Below, piece by piece: positions 52,557 through 60,754 of a stretch of DNA of 64,000 nucleotides. Every line of letters starts with the position of its first letter. Positions within the stretch are counted from its first letter, which is position 1. The position numbers were made by a program, and so were the translations under genes. Below the pieces are notes generated by a model that saw only the letters and a list, made by a program, of their open reading frames with translations, was not told where the DNA came from and did no database searches. The DNA is taken from positions 20,720 through 84,719 of the forward strand of contig CAYXVG010000029.1 of assembly GCA_964468205.1 (NCBI GenBank). Reading direction: 5' to 3'. The stretch is from CAWELS01 sp964468205. Lineage in GTDB: Bacteria > Acidobacteriota > Terriglobia > Bryobacterales > Bryobacteraceae.

Positions 52557-54137
52557 CTAGCTCCGCTTTGCCGCGGCGGCAAAGGCCGCGGGGAATGAGA
52601 TGCCGCCGGGCAGGTGGCTCAAGGTCGTGAGCCCGCCCATCACGGCGCCGGCGACGCCAAACAGAGCCACATCCGCGCCCGTCAGATAGAGGCCCGGCAC
52701 AGGCGTCTTCGCGTCGGTCCAGGCGTGGTTCTCCTTGCGGAAGCGGGCGGGAACCGGCGGCAGGCCGTAGATGGCCCCCTGGGCGTGGCCGGTCATGAAC
52801 TCGTTCGTGAGCGGGGTGGAGAGCTCGTGAAATTCGACCAGTTCCGTGAAACCGGGAAATCGCTCTTCGACGAACCGCAGCATGCCGCTTGCGATTCGCT
52901 CCTTTAATTCCTGATAACCCGCGTCGCGATTCCGCCATGGCTGCTTCCGCCAGCGCCCGAACGAGGCATAGTCGGTGAAGCTGATGAGCTCGGCCGTGTA
53001 GGTCTTTGCCTCCGGGTCCTTCAGGGAAGGGAAGGAAAGATAAACCTCCTCGGGCGTTCCGGAGCCGATCCACTCGGCCCGCCGCGAGTAGTTAAGGTCG
53101 TGGTCGTAGTGGCTGAAGAGCCAATGGTTCTCGCCCTGGAAGCCGAGTTTGCGCGGGTCGTCCTTCAGCCCGGCGTAGAGCGACACGTGGGATGTTGGCG
53201 GATTCTCCTCCATGAAATGCCGGAGCGCGTTTCGGAGCGGGAGCGGGTAGCCGTCCGGCAGCAGCTTCAGATAAGTGTTGGCCGCGCCCGCGTTCGAGAC
53301 TACCAGCGGCGCGCGAAACTCCTCGGTCTCCCCGCGGCCGTTGCGGACCCGGACCCCGGTGGCCTGCCCCTTCTCGATCAGAATCTCCCTGACCTCCCGG
53401 CTGAGCAGTATTTTCCCGCCCGCTGCCGCCAGCACCTTCCTCACGGCAGCCGCGATCCGTCCGGCGCCGCCCGACGGGTACCAGGCGCCGTCCATGTAAT
53501 GGCGCACGATGACTGCGTGCACCATAAACGGGCTCAGCGACGGAGGTAGTCCATAATCCCCCCACTGCGATGCAAGAATCGCCTTCAATTTCGGATCCCG
53601 GAACGTGCGGTCGAGATACTCCTTTGTCGTCAGGTCGAAATCAAAGCGGTTGAACACCCGCGCCACCCGGGCCACGCCCCGGGCCACCCCCGATCCGTTG
53701 CGGCCCATGACGCTTAACCCGAAGGCGTTTACCGCCTTGTAGACATCCTGCGCGTAGGCCCGGATTGCCGCCCCCTCCCGGGGGAACAACGAGGAAAGCT
53801 CTCTGACAAAACGGTTGCGGCCGGCGTGATGTTCGAAGATCACGTCCGGGTAGTGGAAGACATCGAAGGGGTCGGGCATCGGGTTCCATTCGACTTCGCC
53901 CGCCGTGATGAGGTCGAACAACTTCCGCAGTTGCGAGCCAGGCGCTAGGTCGCCGACGTAGTGTATCCCGACATCCCACGAGAACTTGCCGCGCTGGAAG
54001 GCGTGCGTATAGCCGCCAGCCCGGAAGTGCCGTTCCAGAACGAGTACGCGTTTACCGCGAAGCTGAGCCATCAGGCTCGCCACGGTCAAGGCGCCGGCGC
54101 CGGAGCCGATCAGGATAACGTCGTAGCGCTCCTCCAT
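52557..54137 (-). CDS. FAD-dependent oxidoreductase, CrtI/retinol-saturase type
   Basis: The 526-residue protein has the dinucleotide motif LIGSGAGALTVASLMAQLRG followed by VLVLERH. It also carries the CrtI/CrtISO features GGYTHAFQRG and HYVGDLAPGSQLRK, and a C-terminal GLYLTGADVALFGVAGAVMG. This pattern fits phytoene desaturase-like or carotenoid/retinoid saturase-like enzymes. No carotenoid genes are nearby, so a retinoid, polyprenol or other isoprenoid substrate is unproven. ATG 54137 was chosen; a GTG two codons earlier is possible. Confidence 0.88.
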   Translation of the reverse strand: MEERYDVILIGSGAGALTVASLMAQLRGKRVLVLERHFRAGGYTHAFQRGKFSWDVGIHYVGDLAPGSQLRKLFDLITAGEVEWNPMPDPFDVFHYPDVIFEHHAGRNRFVRELSSLFPREGAAIRAYAQDVYKAVNAFGLSVMGRNGSGVARGVARVARVFNRFDFDLTTKEYLDRTFRDPKLKAILASQWGDYGLPPSLSPFMVHAVIVRHYMDGAWYPSGGAGRIAAAVRKVLAAAGGKILLSREVREILIEKGQATGVRVRNGRGETEEFRAPLVVSNAGAANTYLKLLPDGYPLPLRNALRHFMEENPPTSHVSLYAGLKDDPRKLGFQGENHWLFSHYDHDLNYSRRAEWIGSGTPEEVYLSFPSLKDPEAKTYTAELISFTDYASFGRWRKQPWRNRDAGYQELKERIASGMLRFVEERFPGFTELVEFHELSTPLTNEFMTGHAQGAIYGLPPVPARFRKENHAWTDAKTPVPGLYLTGADVALFGVAGAVMGGLTTLSHLPGGISFPAAFAAAAKRS

Positions 54138-54197
54138 GGGCACCGTCCCACGGTAGCAGAAGAAAGGCGAATGGCAGGCGAAGCCGCCACCAAGCCA

Positions 54198-54493
54198 TCA
54201 GTAATCGTTCTCTAACACAAGCCGGTAGCGGGCCTGGCCGGCCGCCACATTTCGATCACGCCGTTCACCCGGCTCATCGGGAACTCTTCGGTTACCGGCG
54301 CAATGCCGTGGCGGACGCACAACTCCAGCAGCTTCGCAGTCGGCGCCGGGCTTCCGAGGAGGGAAGCCGAAACTGACTTCTGACCCACCAGCATCGGAAA
54401 CACCGGGGCGGCGATGGGCTCGGGTACGACGCCTACGAACTCCATCGGTATCAAAGGAGATTTCGCGTCTTCCGCTATGCAGGCTTTGATCAT
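54198..54493 (-). pseudogene. Internally deleted, frameshifted YahK-type alcohol dehydrogenase
   Basis: The frame begins MIKACIAEDAKSPLIPME, matching the N-terminus of YahK-type zinc alcohol dehydrogenases (AKxPLxPM). It then jumps directly to their C-terminal portion: VGVVPEP, FPMLVGQKSVSASLLGSPAP, LLELCVRHGIAPVTEEFPM and VNGVIE. About 250 codons, including both zinc sites and the NAD fold, are missing. After VNGVIE one base is lost, and the usual C-terminal AAGQARYRLVLEND continues in another frame to 54198. The product cannot be active. It lies between the CrtI-like and LOG genes on the same strand. Confidence 0.78.
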
Positions 54494-54524
54494 GCTGGTT
54501 GGACAACGCCGCGGCCCGGAAAGA

Positions 54525-55091
54525 TTACCATTTGTCGGCCACGGGAGGATGCCCGCCGTCTTGCAGCCGGTCGAGCAGCTTCTCGATGTCCGATTCGGCG
54601 AACACCAGTTCCCGGTGCTCCGGCTTCAGGAAGCCCTCGCGGACAGCGTGATCGAGGTATGCGGTAAGCGGATCGAAGAAGCCATCCACGTTCAGCAGGC
54701 CGCAGGGTTTTTCGATCAACCGCAACTGGCACCAGGTGGCCACGTCCGATACCTCGTCGAGAGTCCCGTAGCCGCCGGGCAGCGCGACAAAGGCGTCGGC
54801 GAGGTCCATCATGAGAGCCTTGCGCTCGTGCATGCTCTGGACGACGTGCAGCGCGGTGAGCCCATCGTGCGCGATCTCCCGCGTCACCATGCGGTCCGGT
54901 ATGACGCCCACAACCTCGCCGCCCGCGGCCAGCGCCGTGTCGGCGATCAAGCCCATGAGACCGGGCGTGGCGCCTCCGTAGACCAGCTCGAGCTTCCTTT
55001 CCGCGATACGCCGGGCGAGCTTCACCGCGGCTTCGGCATAGACGGGCCGGTTCCCCGCCTTCGAGCCGCAGAAGACGCAAACTCTCTTCAA
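54525..55091 (-). CDS. LOG-family nucleoside 5'-monophosphate phosphoribohydrolase
   Basis: The 188-residue Rossmann-fold protein has LKRVCVFCGSKAGNRPVY at the start, the catalytic MHERKALM and PGGYGTLDEVSD, the LOG/lysine-decarboxylase-like signatures. Family members cut N-glycosidic bonds of nucleotides, in some cases activating cytokinins; some bacteria use them in nucleotide clean-up. TTG 55091 was chosen over earlier starts because it gives the family N-terminus and follows a strong AAGGGAG. Neighbours are not informative. Confidence 0.9.
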   Translation of the reverse strand: MKRVCVFCGSKAGNRPVYAEAAVKLARRIAERKLELVYGGATPGLMGLIADTALAAGGEVVGVIPDRMVTREIAHDGLTALHVVQSMHERKALMMDLADAFVALPGGYGTLDEVSDVATWCQLRLIEKPCGLLNVDGFFDPLTAYLDHAVREGFLKPEHRELVFAESDIEKLLDRLQDGGHPPVADKW

Positions 55092-55098
55092 TCCAAAA

Positions 55099-55105
55099 CT
55101 CCCTT
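55099..55105 (-). promoter_or_regulatory. Ribosome binding site supporting the TTG start of the LOG gene
   Basis: AAGGGAG (read on the minus strand) lies 7 nt before TTG 55091. The open frame extends 52 codons further upstream but has no comparable site there. Confidence 0.6.
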
Positions 55106-55398
55106 TGCACCGCCCGCTCCGGCTGGTGAGCCTTCCGCGATTCTCCATCCAGCCCGGGTTGTGGCTGGCCGCGGGCACGGCGCGCGCCGCCGCGGCGCGA
55201 GCGATTCCCGCTACCAGTTTCTCACCTTCCGGAAACCGCGCGCCCAATGCGGCATGCGGGCCTCCTACTCACGTTTCACTTCGTCAAACCGGCGAAGCAT
55301 CGGCCGGCGTCTCCGGCTTGCTATCATGAGTTTCTTGTGAACATTGGCCCGCCTTCGCCGCAATCGCCACGGTTCGCAACATTCCGCAGGAGAACGAA

Positions 55399-57423
55399 AT
55401 GAGCCAACGGAAATACCAGCCGTACGTCCCCGAAACGGTCAAGATGACCGAGTTGACAATGCGCGCCGTCTTGATCGGACTGGTGATGACCATCGTGCTC
55501 GGCGGAGCCAATGCCTACCTCGGGTTGCGCGCCGGAATGACCATCGCCGCCACCTACCCGGCGGCGGTTATCGGCATGGCGGCTCTGCGCCTCTTCCGCG
55601 GCAGCATTCTTGAGGAGAACATCACCCGGACGGCGGGTACCATCGGCGAATCGGTCGCCGCGGGCGCCATCTTCACCCTGCCCGCCTTCGTCATCGCAAA
55701 CGCCTGGCCTTCCTTCAACTTCGCCGACGCGTACTGGAAGTCGACCGCCCTCATGATCACCGGTTCCGTACTCGGCGTGCTGTTCATCTCCCTCGTCCGG
55801 CGGGGCATGGTGGAGGATCCCGAACTCCCGTTCCCGGAATCCACCGCCGCCGCCGAGATCCACAAGGCCGGCCAAATCGGCGCCAGCGCTGCCAAACATC
55901 TCTTCGTGAACATGGGCGTGGGCGCGCTCGTCTACCTCGGCGCCATGTTCCGGTTCTTCGCCGTCGACCGGGACTTCATGATCCGCATCGGCGAAATGGG
56001 CCGAAGCCTCGTTCGCGTCGGCGGCACGGGGAGCGAAGAAGTGGTGAAAACCGGCGGTACCTCGCTCGTCGCCGGACCCACCGTCAGCCCCGCCTACATG
56101 GGCGTCGGCTATATCATCGGACCGAGCCTCGCGGCGCTCAATTTCTCCGGCGGCGTGATTGCCTGGGGACTGCTGATACCGCTCATCATCTTCTTCCTCG
56201 GACCGGATCTCGCCACTTACGTACCCGCCGCTGCCGAAGCCGAGAGTTGGACTGACATGGCCTACAAGGTCTGGCTCAATATCGTCCGCCCCATCGCCGT
56301 TGGCGGCATGCTCGTGGGCGCCGCCTACACCATGTTCCGGATGCGCAATAGCATTTGGACCGGACTCAGCCGCACGGTCGCCGACCTCAAGGAGAGCAAG
56401 CCTGACCTCGAGGGCTTAGGCCGCACGGAACGCTACATGTCTTCCAAGACTGTTGTCTCCCTCATCGCCCTGACCTTCCTGGCCATGCTTGGGCTCTACA
56501 TCTACTTCGCGCATGACATTACCGCCGGACTGATCGCCGCTATCGTCATGCTGGTGGCCGGCTTCTTCTTCGCGGTGGTCTCGGGCAGCCTCGTCGGCCT
56601 CATCGGTTCCTCCAATAACCCGATCTCCGGACTCACGCTCTCCACACTGATCGTGGCCGCGCTCCTGATGGTCACCTTCGGCGTATCAGGTTTGAGCGGC
56701 GTCGCCACGGTTCTCGGCGTGGCGGCCGTTGTCTGCGTCTCTTCCGCGGTGGCCGGCGAACTCCTCCAAGACTTCAAGGTGGGCCATATCCTCGGCGGCA
56801 CGCCGCGTAACATCCAAATCGTCGAGCTGATCGCGGTAATCGTCGCCAGCCTGGTGATGTACTTCCCGCTGCTTATCCTGCATCAGGGCAACATCAACGC
56901 CGGCGGCATTGGCTTCGGTGACCGCCAGCTCTCCGCGCCTCAGGCCGGACTGATGGCCTCGCTCGCCGAAGGCATCGTGGGCGGCGAGATGGCCTGGCCG
57001 TTGGTTGTCGTGGGTATCATGATGGGCTTCGCCATGATCCTGCTGCAGGTGAGGAGCCCCATGCTCGTCGCCGTCGGCATGTACCTGCCCCTTGGTACCA
57101 CCTTCGCCATCTTTCTCGGCGGCCTCATTCGCTGGGTCAGTGACACGCTGGCCAAGAAGCGCAATCTGAACGAAGCGCAGATCGCGCGGGTCACGAACGT
57201 CGGCGTCCTCACCGCGTCCGGGCTCATCGCCGGCGAAGCTCTCACCGCGCTCGTCGAAGCCGCCTTCAATTTCTGGGAATGGCCGATCCCCTACTTCATG
57301 GAACAGCCGTCCTATCTGGCTGGGCTCGTGATTCTGGCGGTCCTCGCTATTCTCATGATTCGCACCCCGTTGGCGAATGCCGGCTCGCCGGACGAACCCG
57401 CTCCGCCGACGGCCATGGTCTGA
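55399..57423 (+). CDS. OPT-family oligopeptide transporter
   Basis: The 674-residue integral membrane protein has about 14-16 predicted helices. OPT features include GLVMTIVLGGANAYLGLRAG, the ENITRTAGTIGESVAAGAIF segment and SLVGLIGSSNNPISGLTLS. Bacterial OPT proteins import small peptides or metal-peptide complexes, probably with protons. AGGAGA precedes the ATG. It is a single gene without peptide-processing neighbours, so its substrate is unknown. Confidence 0.93.
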   Translation: MSQRKYQPYVPETVKMTELTMRAVLIGLVMTIVLGGANAYLGLRAGMTIAATYPAAVIGMAALRLFRGSILEENITRTAGTIGESVAAGAIFTLPAFVIANAWPSFNFADAYWKSTALMITGSVLGVLFISLVRRGMVEDPELPFPESTAAAEIHKAGQIGASAAKHLFVNMGVGALVYLGAMFRFFAVDRDFMIRIGEMGRSLVRVGGTGSEEVVKTGGTSLVAGPTVSPAYMGVGYIIGPSLAALNFSGGVIAWGLLIPLIIFFLGPDLATYVPAAAEAESWTDMAYKVWLNIVRPIAVGGMLVGAAYTMFRMRNSIWTGLSRTVADLKESKPDLEGLGRTERYMSSKTVVSLIALTFLAMLGLYIYFAHDITAGLIAAIVMLVAGFFFAVVSGSLVGLIGSSNNPISGLTLSTLIVAALLMVTFGVSGLSGVATVLGVAAVVCVSSAVAGELLQDFKVGHILGGTPRNIQIVELIAVIVASLVMYFPLLILHQGNINAGGIGFGDRQLSAPQAGLMASLAEGIVGGEMAWPLVVVGIMMGFAMILLQVRSPMLVAVGMYLPLGTTFAIFLGGLIRWVSDTLAKKRNLNEAQIARVTNVGVLTASGLIAGEALTALVEAAFNFWEWPIPYFMEQPSYLAGLVILAVLAILMIRTPLANAGSPDEPAPPTAMV

Positions 57424-57582
57424 CGCCCTGATAGCCGAATCCGCCAGGTCGTAAGTGCAGTATCGTTGCCCGTTCGGTCAGTTTCACCCAGCGGAGGCAG
57501 CAATTCCTCTCATACACGACCGGCGCGAACCTCTCGACCGATAGTACGTAGACTTTCGAAGTACTACTCCAGGCGGCTGCAC

Positions 57583-58749
57583 ATGCTCACGGCAATCGTA
57601 ATCACGCCAGACTCTTCGCTCACCGATGGCATCCAGCGGCTGGCCCTCGCCTCCCGCCAGGTGACGGTGCAGAAGACCGTCGATCACTATGCCTCGCCCT
57701 ACGAACTGGTGCGCCTGCTCAACGTCAGTGATCCCGACCTGGTGTTCCTCGATCTGAGTGACTGGTCCGCCGCCTCGCCAATCGCCGCTTCGCTTCGGGA
57801 CGAATCGCCGCAAACCGCCATCCTTGGCATTGGAGGGTCTTGGATGCAGCGCGCGCGTGATCAGTATTTTGAGGCTGGCGTCGACGTACTGCTCGTCACT
57901 CCCCTTGATCTGCCGGAGTTTCAAGCAGCCGTCCTACGCGCCTTTCGCATGGCCCGGGGAGAGGTTCTGAACAGCCTCATAGCCTTCCTCCCGGCCAAGG
58001 CGGGCAACGGCTGCTCCATCACTGCCTTCAACGCCGCCGGAGCGCTGGCCGGCGAACTCGGCCGGAAGACGCTGCTCATTGAAGGCGACCTGCACTCGGG
58101 AATCCTTTGCATCCGGGCGCGCTTCGCTACCGAGCGTAGCCTGGAACACGTACTCGAAGACCCGTCGGTCCTCAATCACTCCCAGTGGCTCCGGCACATC
58201 GTCACGCGCCATGGGGTCGACATTCTTCCCGCCGGACGGTCTCGTGTCCGCTTCCAGCCCCGCTGGAGTAACTACTACCACCTGCTTCGATATGCGGACA
58301 GCGAGTACGAAACGGTGATCGCCGATCTTCCGGAAACGATCAACGACGCCTCGGCCGAGGTGGTGCTGCGCGCCTCGAAAATCTACATCGTCTCCACCGC
58401 GGAGAAGCCCTCGCTCGACCTTGCCTGCCGCCGCTCGGAAGAGCCCGATGAACTCGGCGTCAATCCGAATCGGGTGGAGGTGGTAATCAACCGCTGGCAC
58501 CCGGCGGACACGCCTCCGGAGGAGTTGGAACCCCTTCTCCAACGCAGGGTGGCCAAAGCCTTGCCGAATGACTACCAGAGTGTGCGGCGCGCCACCGATG
58601 AAGGCCGGCTGGTCAGCTCTGATGTCCCTCTCGGAGGCGCGTACCGTGGTCTCGCCAGGCAGTTGGCGGGGCTGCCTGACACGGCATCGGAGGTTCGGGA
58701 AGAAGGGCTCCGCGGCCGCTTCCGCCTGGCCGCCTTGCTGGGCCGGTAG
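57583..58749 (+). CDS. CpaE/TadZ-like protein: receiver-like domain plus MinD-type domain
   Basis: The 388-residue protein has an N-terminal receiver-like domain (about 1-120; Asp57 in FLDLSD). A MinD/ParA-like domain follows, starting at SLIAFLPAKAGNGCSITAFN. The deviant Walker A reads KAGNGCS where ParA/MinD have KGGxGK[ST], so the phosphate-binding Lys is Cys; CpaE-like proteins are also known to be variable here. The DLH after the GKT-like site (IEGDLHSGILC) takes the Walker A' place. CpaE/TadZ place type IV-like or Flp pili at the cell pole, but no tad genes are in the window. ATG 57583 has AGGCGG upstream. Confidence 0.82.
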   Translation: MLTAIVITPDSSLTDGIQRLALASRQVTVQKTVDHYASPYELVRLLNVSDPDLVFLDLSDWSAASPIAASLRDESPQTAILGIGGSWMQRARDQYFEAGVDVLLVTPLDLPEFQAAVLRAFRMARGEVLNSLIAFLPAKAGNGCSITAFNAAGALAGELGRKTLLIEGDLHSGILCIRARFATERSLEHVLEDPSVLNHSQWLRHIVTRHGVDILPAGRSRVRFQPRWSNYYHLLRYADSEYETVIADLPETINDASAEVVLRASKIYIVSTAEKPSLDLACRRSEEPDELGVNPNRVEVVINRWHPADTPPEELEPLLQRRVAKALPNDYQSVRRATDEGRLVSSDVPLGGAYRGLARQLAGLPDTASEVREEGLRGRFRLAALLGR

Positions 58750-58759
58750 TGCGATGGGA

Positions 58760-58778
58760 TGTCTGCCGCGCGCAGACA
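58760..58778. terminator. Stem-loop between convergent genes
   Basis: TGTCTGC and GCAGACA form a perfect 7-bp stem with a 5-nt loop in the 31-nt gap between the CpaE-like stop and the opposing gene's stop. It probably terminates both. Confidence 0.6.
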
Positions 58779-58780
58779 GC

Positions 58781-59161
58781 TTAAGGATGCCGGGTGATCT
58801 CGTTATAGTTCCAGCACGCCGGACACTGCACCGCCAATCCGTCGCCGCCCACCGCGACAACGAACGATGGCGGAACCAGTAGCATCTTGCGAATCCAATA
58901 AGGGCCCCTGGGAAGCGGCAATGCCGGTTCGTCAGGGGGCGCTTCGGCCGCGGGCACAATCCGATCGGTATCGACCCCCGTGACGAGAATGGCTGCGCAG
59001 TTTCCGCACACGAGCAATGGAGCCTCATCGTCAAAGCCGAACATGACCGATTCCCAATCAACAGCTCGATGAGGAACGATTACGCTGCGCGCGCCCGGAT
59101 CGGGAATCACTGGCAGGCGGCGCAGCGCAAATTCGGATAACAGAGTATCGTTTATCTCCAT
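58781..59161 (-). CDS. Small protein with two CxxC pairs, possible zinc ribbon
   Basis: The 126-residue product is not recognised. It has LLVCGNCAAILV and, about 60 residues later, AVQCPACWNYNE, giving four cysteines that could bind one zinc. There is no signal peptide or transmembrane helix. The ATG at 59161 has only a weak TAGGA site; a TTG two codons earlier is possible. It lies downstream of the DUF2784 gene on the same strand with a 151-nt gap that contains a stem-loop, so it may have its own promoter. The function is unknown. Confidence 0.65.
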   Translation of the reverse strand: MEINDTLLSEFALRRLPVIPDPGARSVIVPHRAVDWESVMFGFDDEAPLLVCGNCAAILVTGVDTDRIVPAAEAPPDEPALPLPRGPYWIRKMLLVPPSFVVAVGGDGLAVQCPACWNYNEITRHP

Positions 59162-59259
59162 AGCCAAAATCCTACCAACCCGCCCGTGCCTTTACCGTCG
59201 GTGGTTTACCTGGAATTGCGCGGCGATTCATTGGCGGCCAGGCCGGGACGGCGGGCTAT

Positions 59260-59278
59260 CTCTTCGATTCGCGAAGAG
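59260..59278 (-). terminator. Stem-loop after the DUF2784 gene
   Basis: CTCTTCG and CGAAGAG form a perfect 7-bp stem with a 5-nt loop, 34 nt past the DUF2784-type stop. No T-run follows. Confidence 0.5.
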
Positions 59279-59312
59279 TAACTACCGCTAATGAGTCACG
59301 CCGGCGCAGCGC

Positions 59313-59672
59313 TCACCCGGATGGCTTCAGCCACCTCCACACGTAGATGCCGAGATTAAAAACGCACACCGTTACCGCCGCCGGCGCCAAAACGCTGTAC
59401 GGCACGTCCGGGTAGATGACCTTCTCGAGGTAGTGCGCGATGAAACCTCCTTCGTAAGCGGTCTGTCCCGCCTTCCTCTGGGCCCACTGCTCGAGATACG
59501 TCAGCGGACAAGGCAACATGGCGATTTCGATAAAGATCGAGTAGAGCAGACTCCCGATATGAAGGCCCACCAGGATCCGGCGGCCCTTCGTGAACAACGC
59601 GCCGAAGATCACCCACAAGATAAAAGCCAGGTGTAGCGCCAGCGCGCTAACGGCAAGAGCTTGATACGTCAT
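59313..59672 (-). CDS. DUF2784-family membrane protein
   Basis: The 119-residue protein has about three transmembrane helices (AVSALALHLAFILWVIFGAL, LHIGSLLYSIFIEIAML, APAAVTVCVFNLGIYVWRWL) and the family CPLTYLEQW motif with a conserved Cys in the first loop region. DUF2784 proteins are widespread and of unknown function. It is a single gene, divergent from the small coiled-coil gene downstream of the window's CpaE block. Confidence 0.85.
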   Translation of the reverse strand: MTYQALAVSALALHLAFILWVIFGALFTKGRRILVGLHIGSLLYSIFIEIAMLPCPLTYLEQWAQRKAGQTAYEGGFIAHYLEKVIYPDVPYSVLAPAAVTVCVFNLGIYVWRWLKPSG

Positions 59673-59889
59673 CCCTTAAGCCCCATTCTGTCATCCCGGG
59701 ACTGCCACTCCCCGGTTCGCGGCCCCGCTCTCCTCACCGCGGAAGCGAGCCCGCATCTCTCGGAAGCATTGATCGAGTCGGGCCTTTGAATTCCGCGAGC
59801 TTCTGAAACGTACTGATCCGCCGACGGGTCACCCTATATGAAGCGTCAACCCCTCATGAAACCAGGGCTTGACCGCAGGGAATTTCACC

Positions 59890-60174
59890 ATGGACAATAT
59901 TGAGGCCAAACTAAAGAAGGTTGACGCGCAGATTGCCGAGTTGTCGGATCTCAAAGCCAAGCTGGAGACTGTCGAAAGCGACCTCCAGCGCGAGATGTCG
60001 AAACAGATCGAGCAACTGCAGAGCGAGGTCTACCAGGCCAAACGGCAACTGGAGGCGCTTGATGCTTCGAACAGTCTCCCGCCGGCGGATGCAAAGCGGG
60101 AGGCCCAGGCGGTACTCGACAATCTGGAGCAGTCCTACCGGCGCACGCTAACCTATCTCACCAAGCCGCGGTGA
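59890..60174 (+). CDS. Small coiled-coil protein
   Basis: The 94-residue product is highly charged and predicted to be one long coiled coil (IEAKLKKVDAQIAELSDLKA, EMSKQIEQLQSEVYQAKRQL), with a short basic tail. There is no signal peptide or known domain. AGGGA precedes the ATG. It lies alone between the DUF2784 gene and the convergent kinase cassette; its role is unknown. Confidence 0.65.
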   Translation: MDNIEAKLKKVDAQIAELSDLKAKLETVESDLQREMSKQIEQLQSEVYQAKRQLEALDASNSLPPADAKREAQAVLDNLEQSYRRTLTYLTKPR

Positions 60175-60229
60175 GGCCGCTTCCCGCGACTCGGCGCCTC
60201 CAAGTTCGGCTGCCGGCCGCTGGACGCGT

Positions 60230-60754
60230 CTAGCCTCGCTCCCCGGTCGAGCAGAGGTCTTCAACTCGCGCGACAATCGCCATGACGATCCCGTTGCGCG
60301 CCGACCCGTCATCGATAACATCCGGTTGAGAAGGTGGTTCGTACGGCACGTCAACTCCCGGTACGTGAGCCAGTTCGCCTGCTTCCGCCCGGGCGTACAG
60401 TTCCTTGGCATCACGGCGCTTGCACTCCGCCAAAGGCGTGGCCACGTACACAAGTAGGAACTTCGGTGCGGCGTCCCTTCCCATCTTCCGGTAGACGCGA
60501 AGATTCGCCGTCGCGGCCACCAGCGTGATCAGCCCTTGGCGAGCCAGCAGGCCGGCCAGCCGCGACGCTGTTGCATAGAAAGCGTGCCGGCCCTCCGGAT
60601 CGAACCCGTGCCTGGGAACCATCGCTTCTCGCAGTTCGTCGCTGTCCAACAAACAACACGCCGTGTCCTTTTCCCGCAATGCCGCAAGGACCCGCCTTGC
60701 CAGGGTTGACTTGCCCGAGGATGGCAAGCCGGTGAACCAGACAACCACGCTCAT
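60230..60754 (-). CDS. APS-kinase-like P-loop kinase
   Basis: The 174-residue protein has a P-loop GLPSSGKST (residues 9-17) and resembles the APS kinase (CysC) domain, with SDELREAMVPRHGFDPEGRH and LVYVATPLAECKRRDAKELY. Classical CysC makes PAPS from APS and is about 200 residues next to sulfate genes; none are here. Instead its start overlaps the stop of the phosphotransferase-like gene by 4 nt, and in other bacteria an APH-like domain is fused to a small AAA/P-loop kinase. It may therefore be the ATP-binding partner of that enzyme. True APS kinase activity is possible. Confidence 0.8.
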   Translation of the reverse strand: MSVVVWFTGLPSSGKSTLARRVLAALREKDTACCLLDSDELREAMVPRHGFDPEGRHAFYATASRLAGLLARQGLITLVAATANLRVYRKMGRDAAPKFLLVYVATPLAECKRRDAKELYARAEAGELAHVPGVDVPYEPPSQPDVIDDGSARNGIVMAIVARVEDLCSTGERG

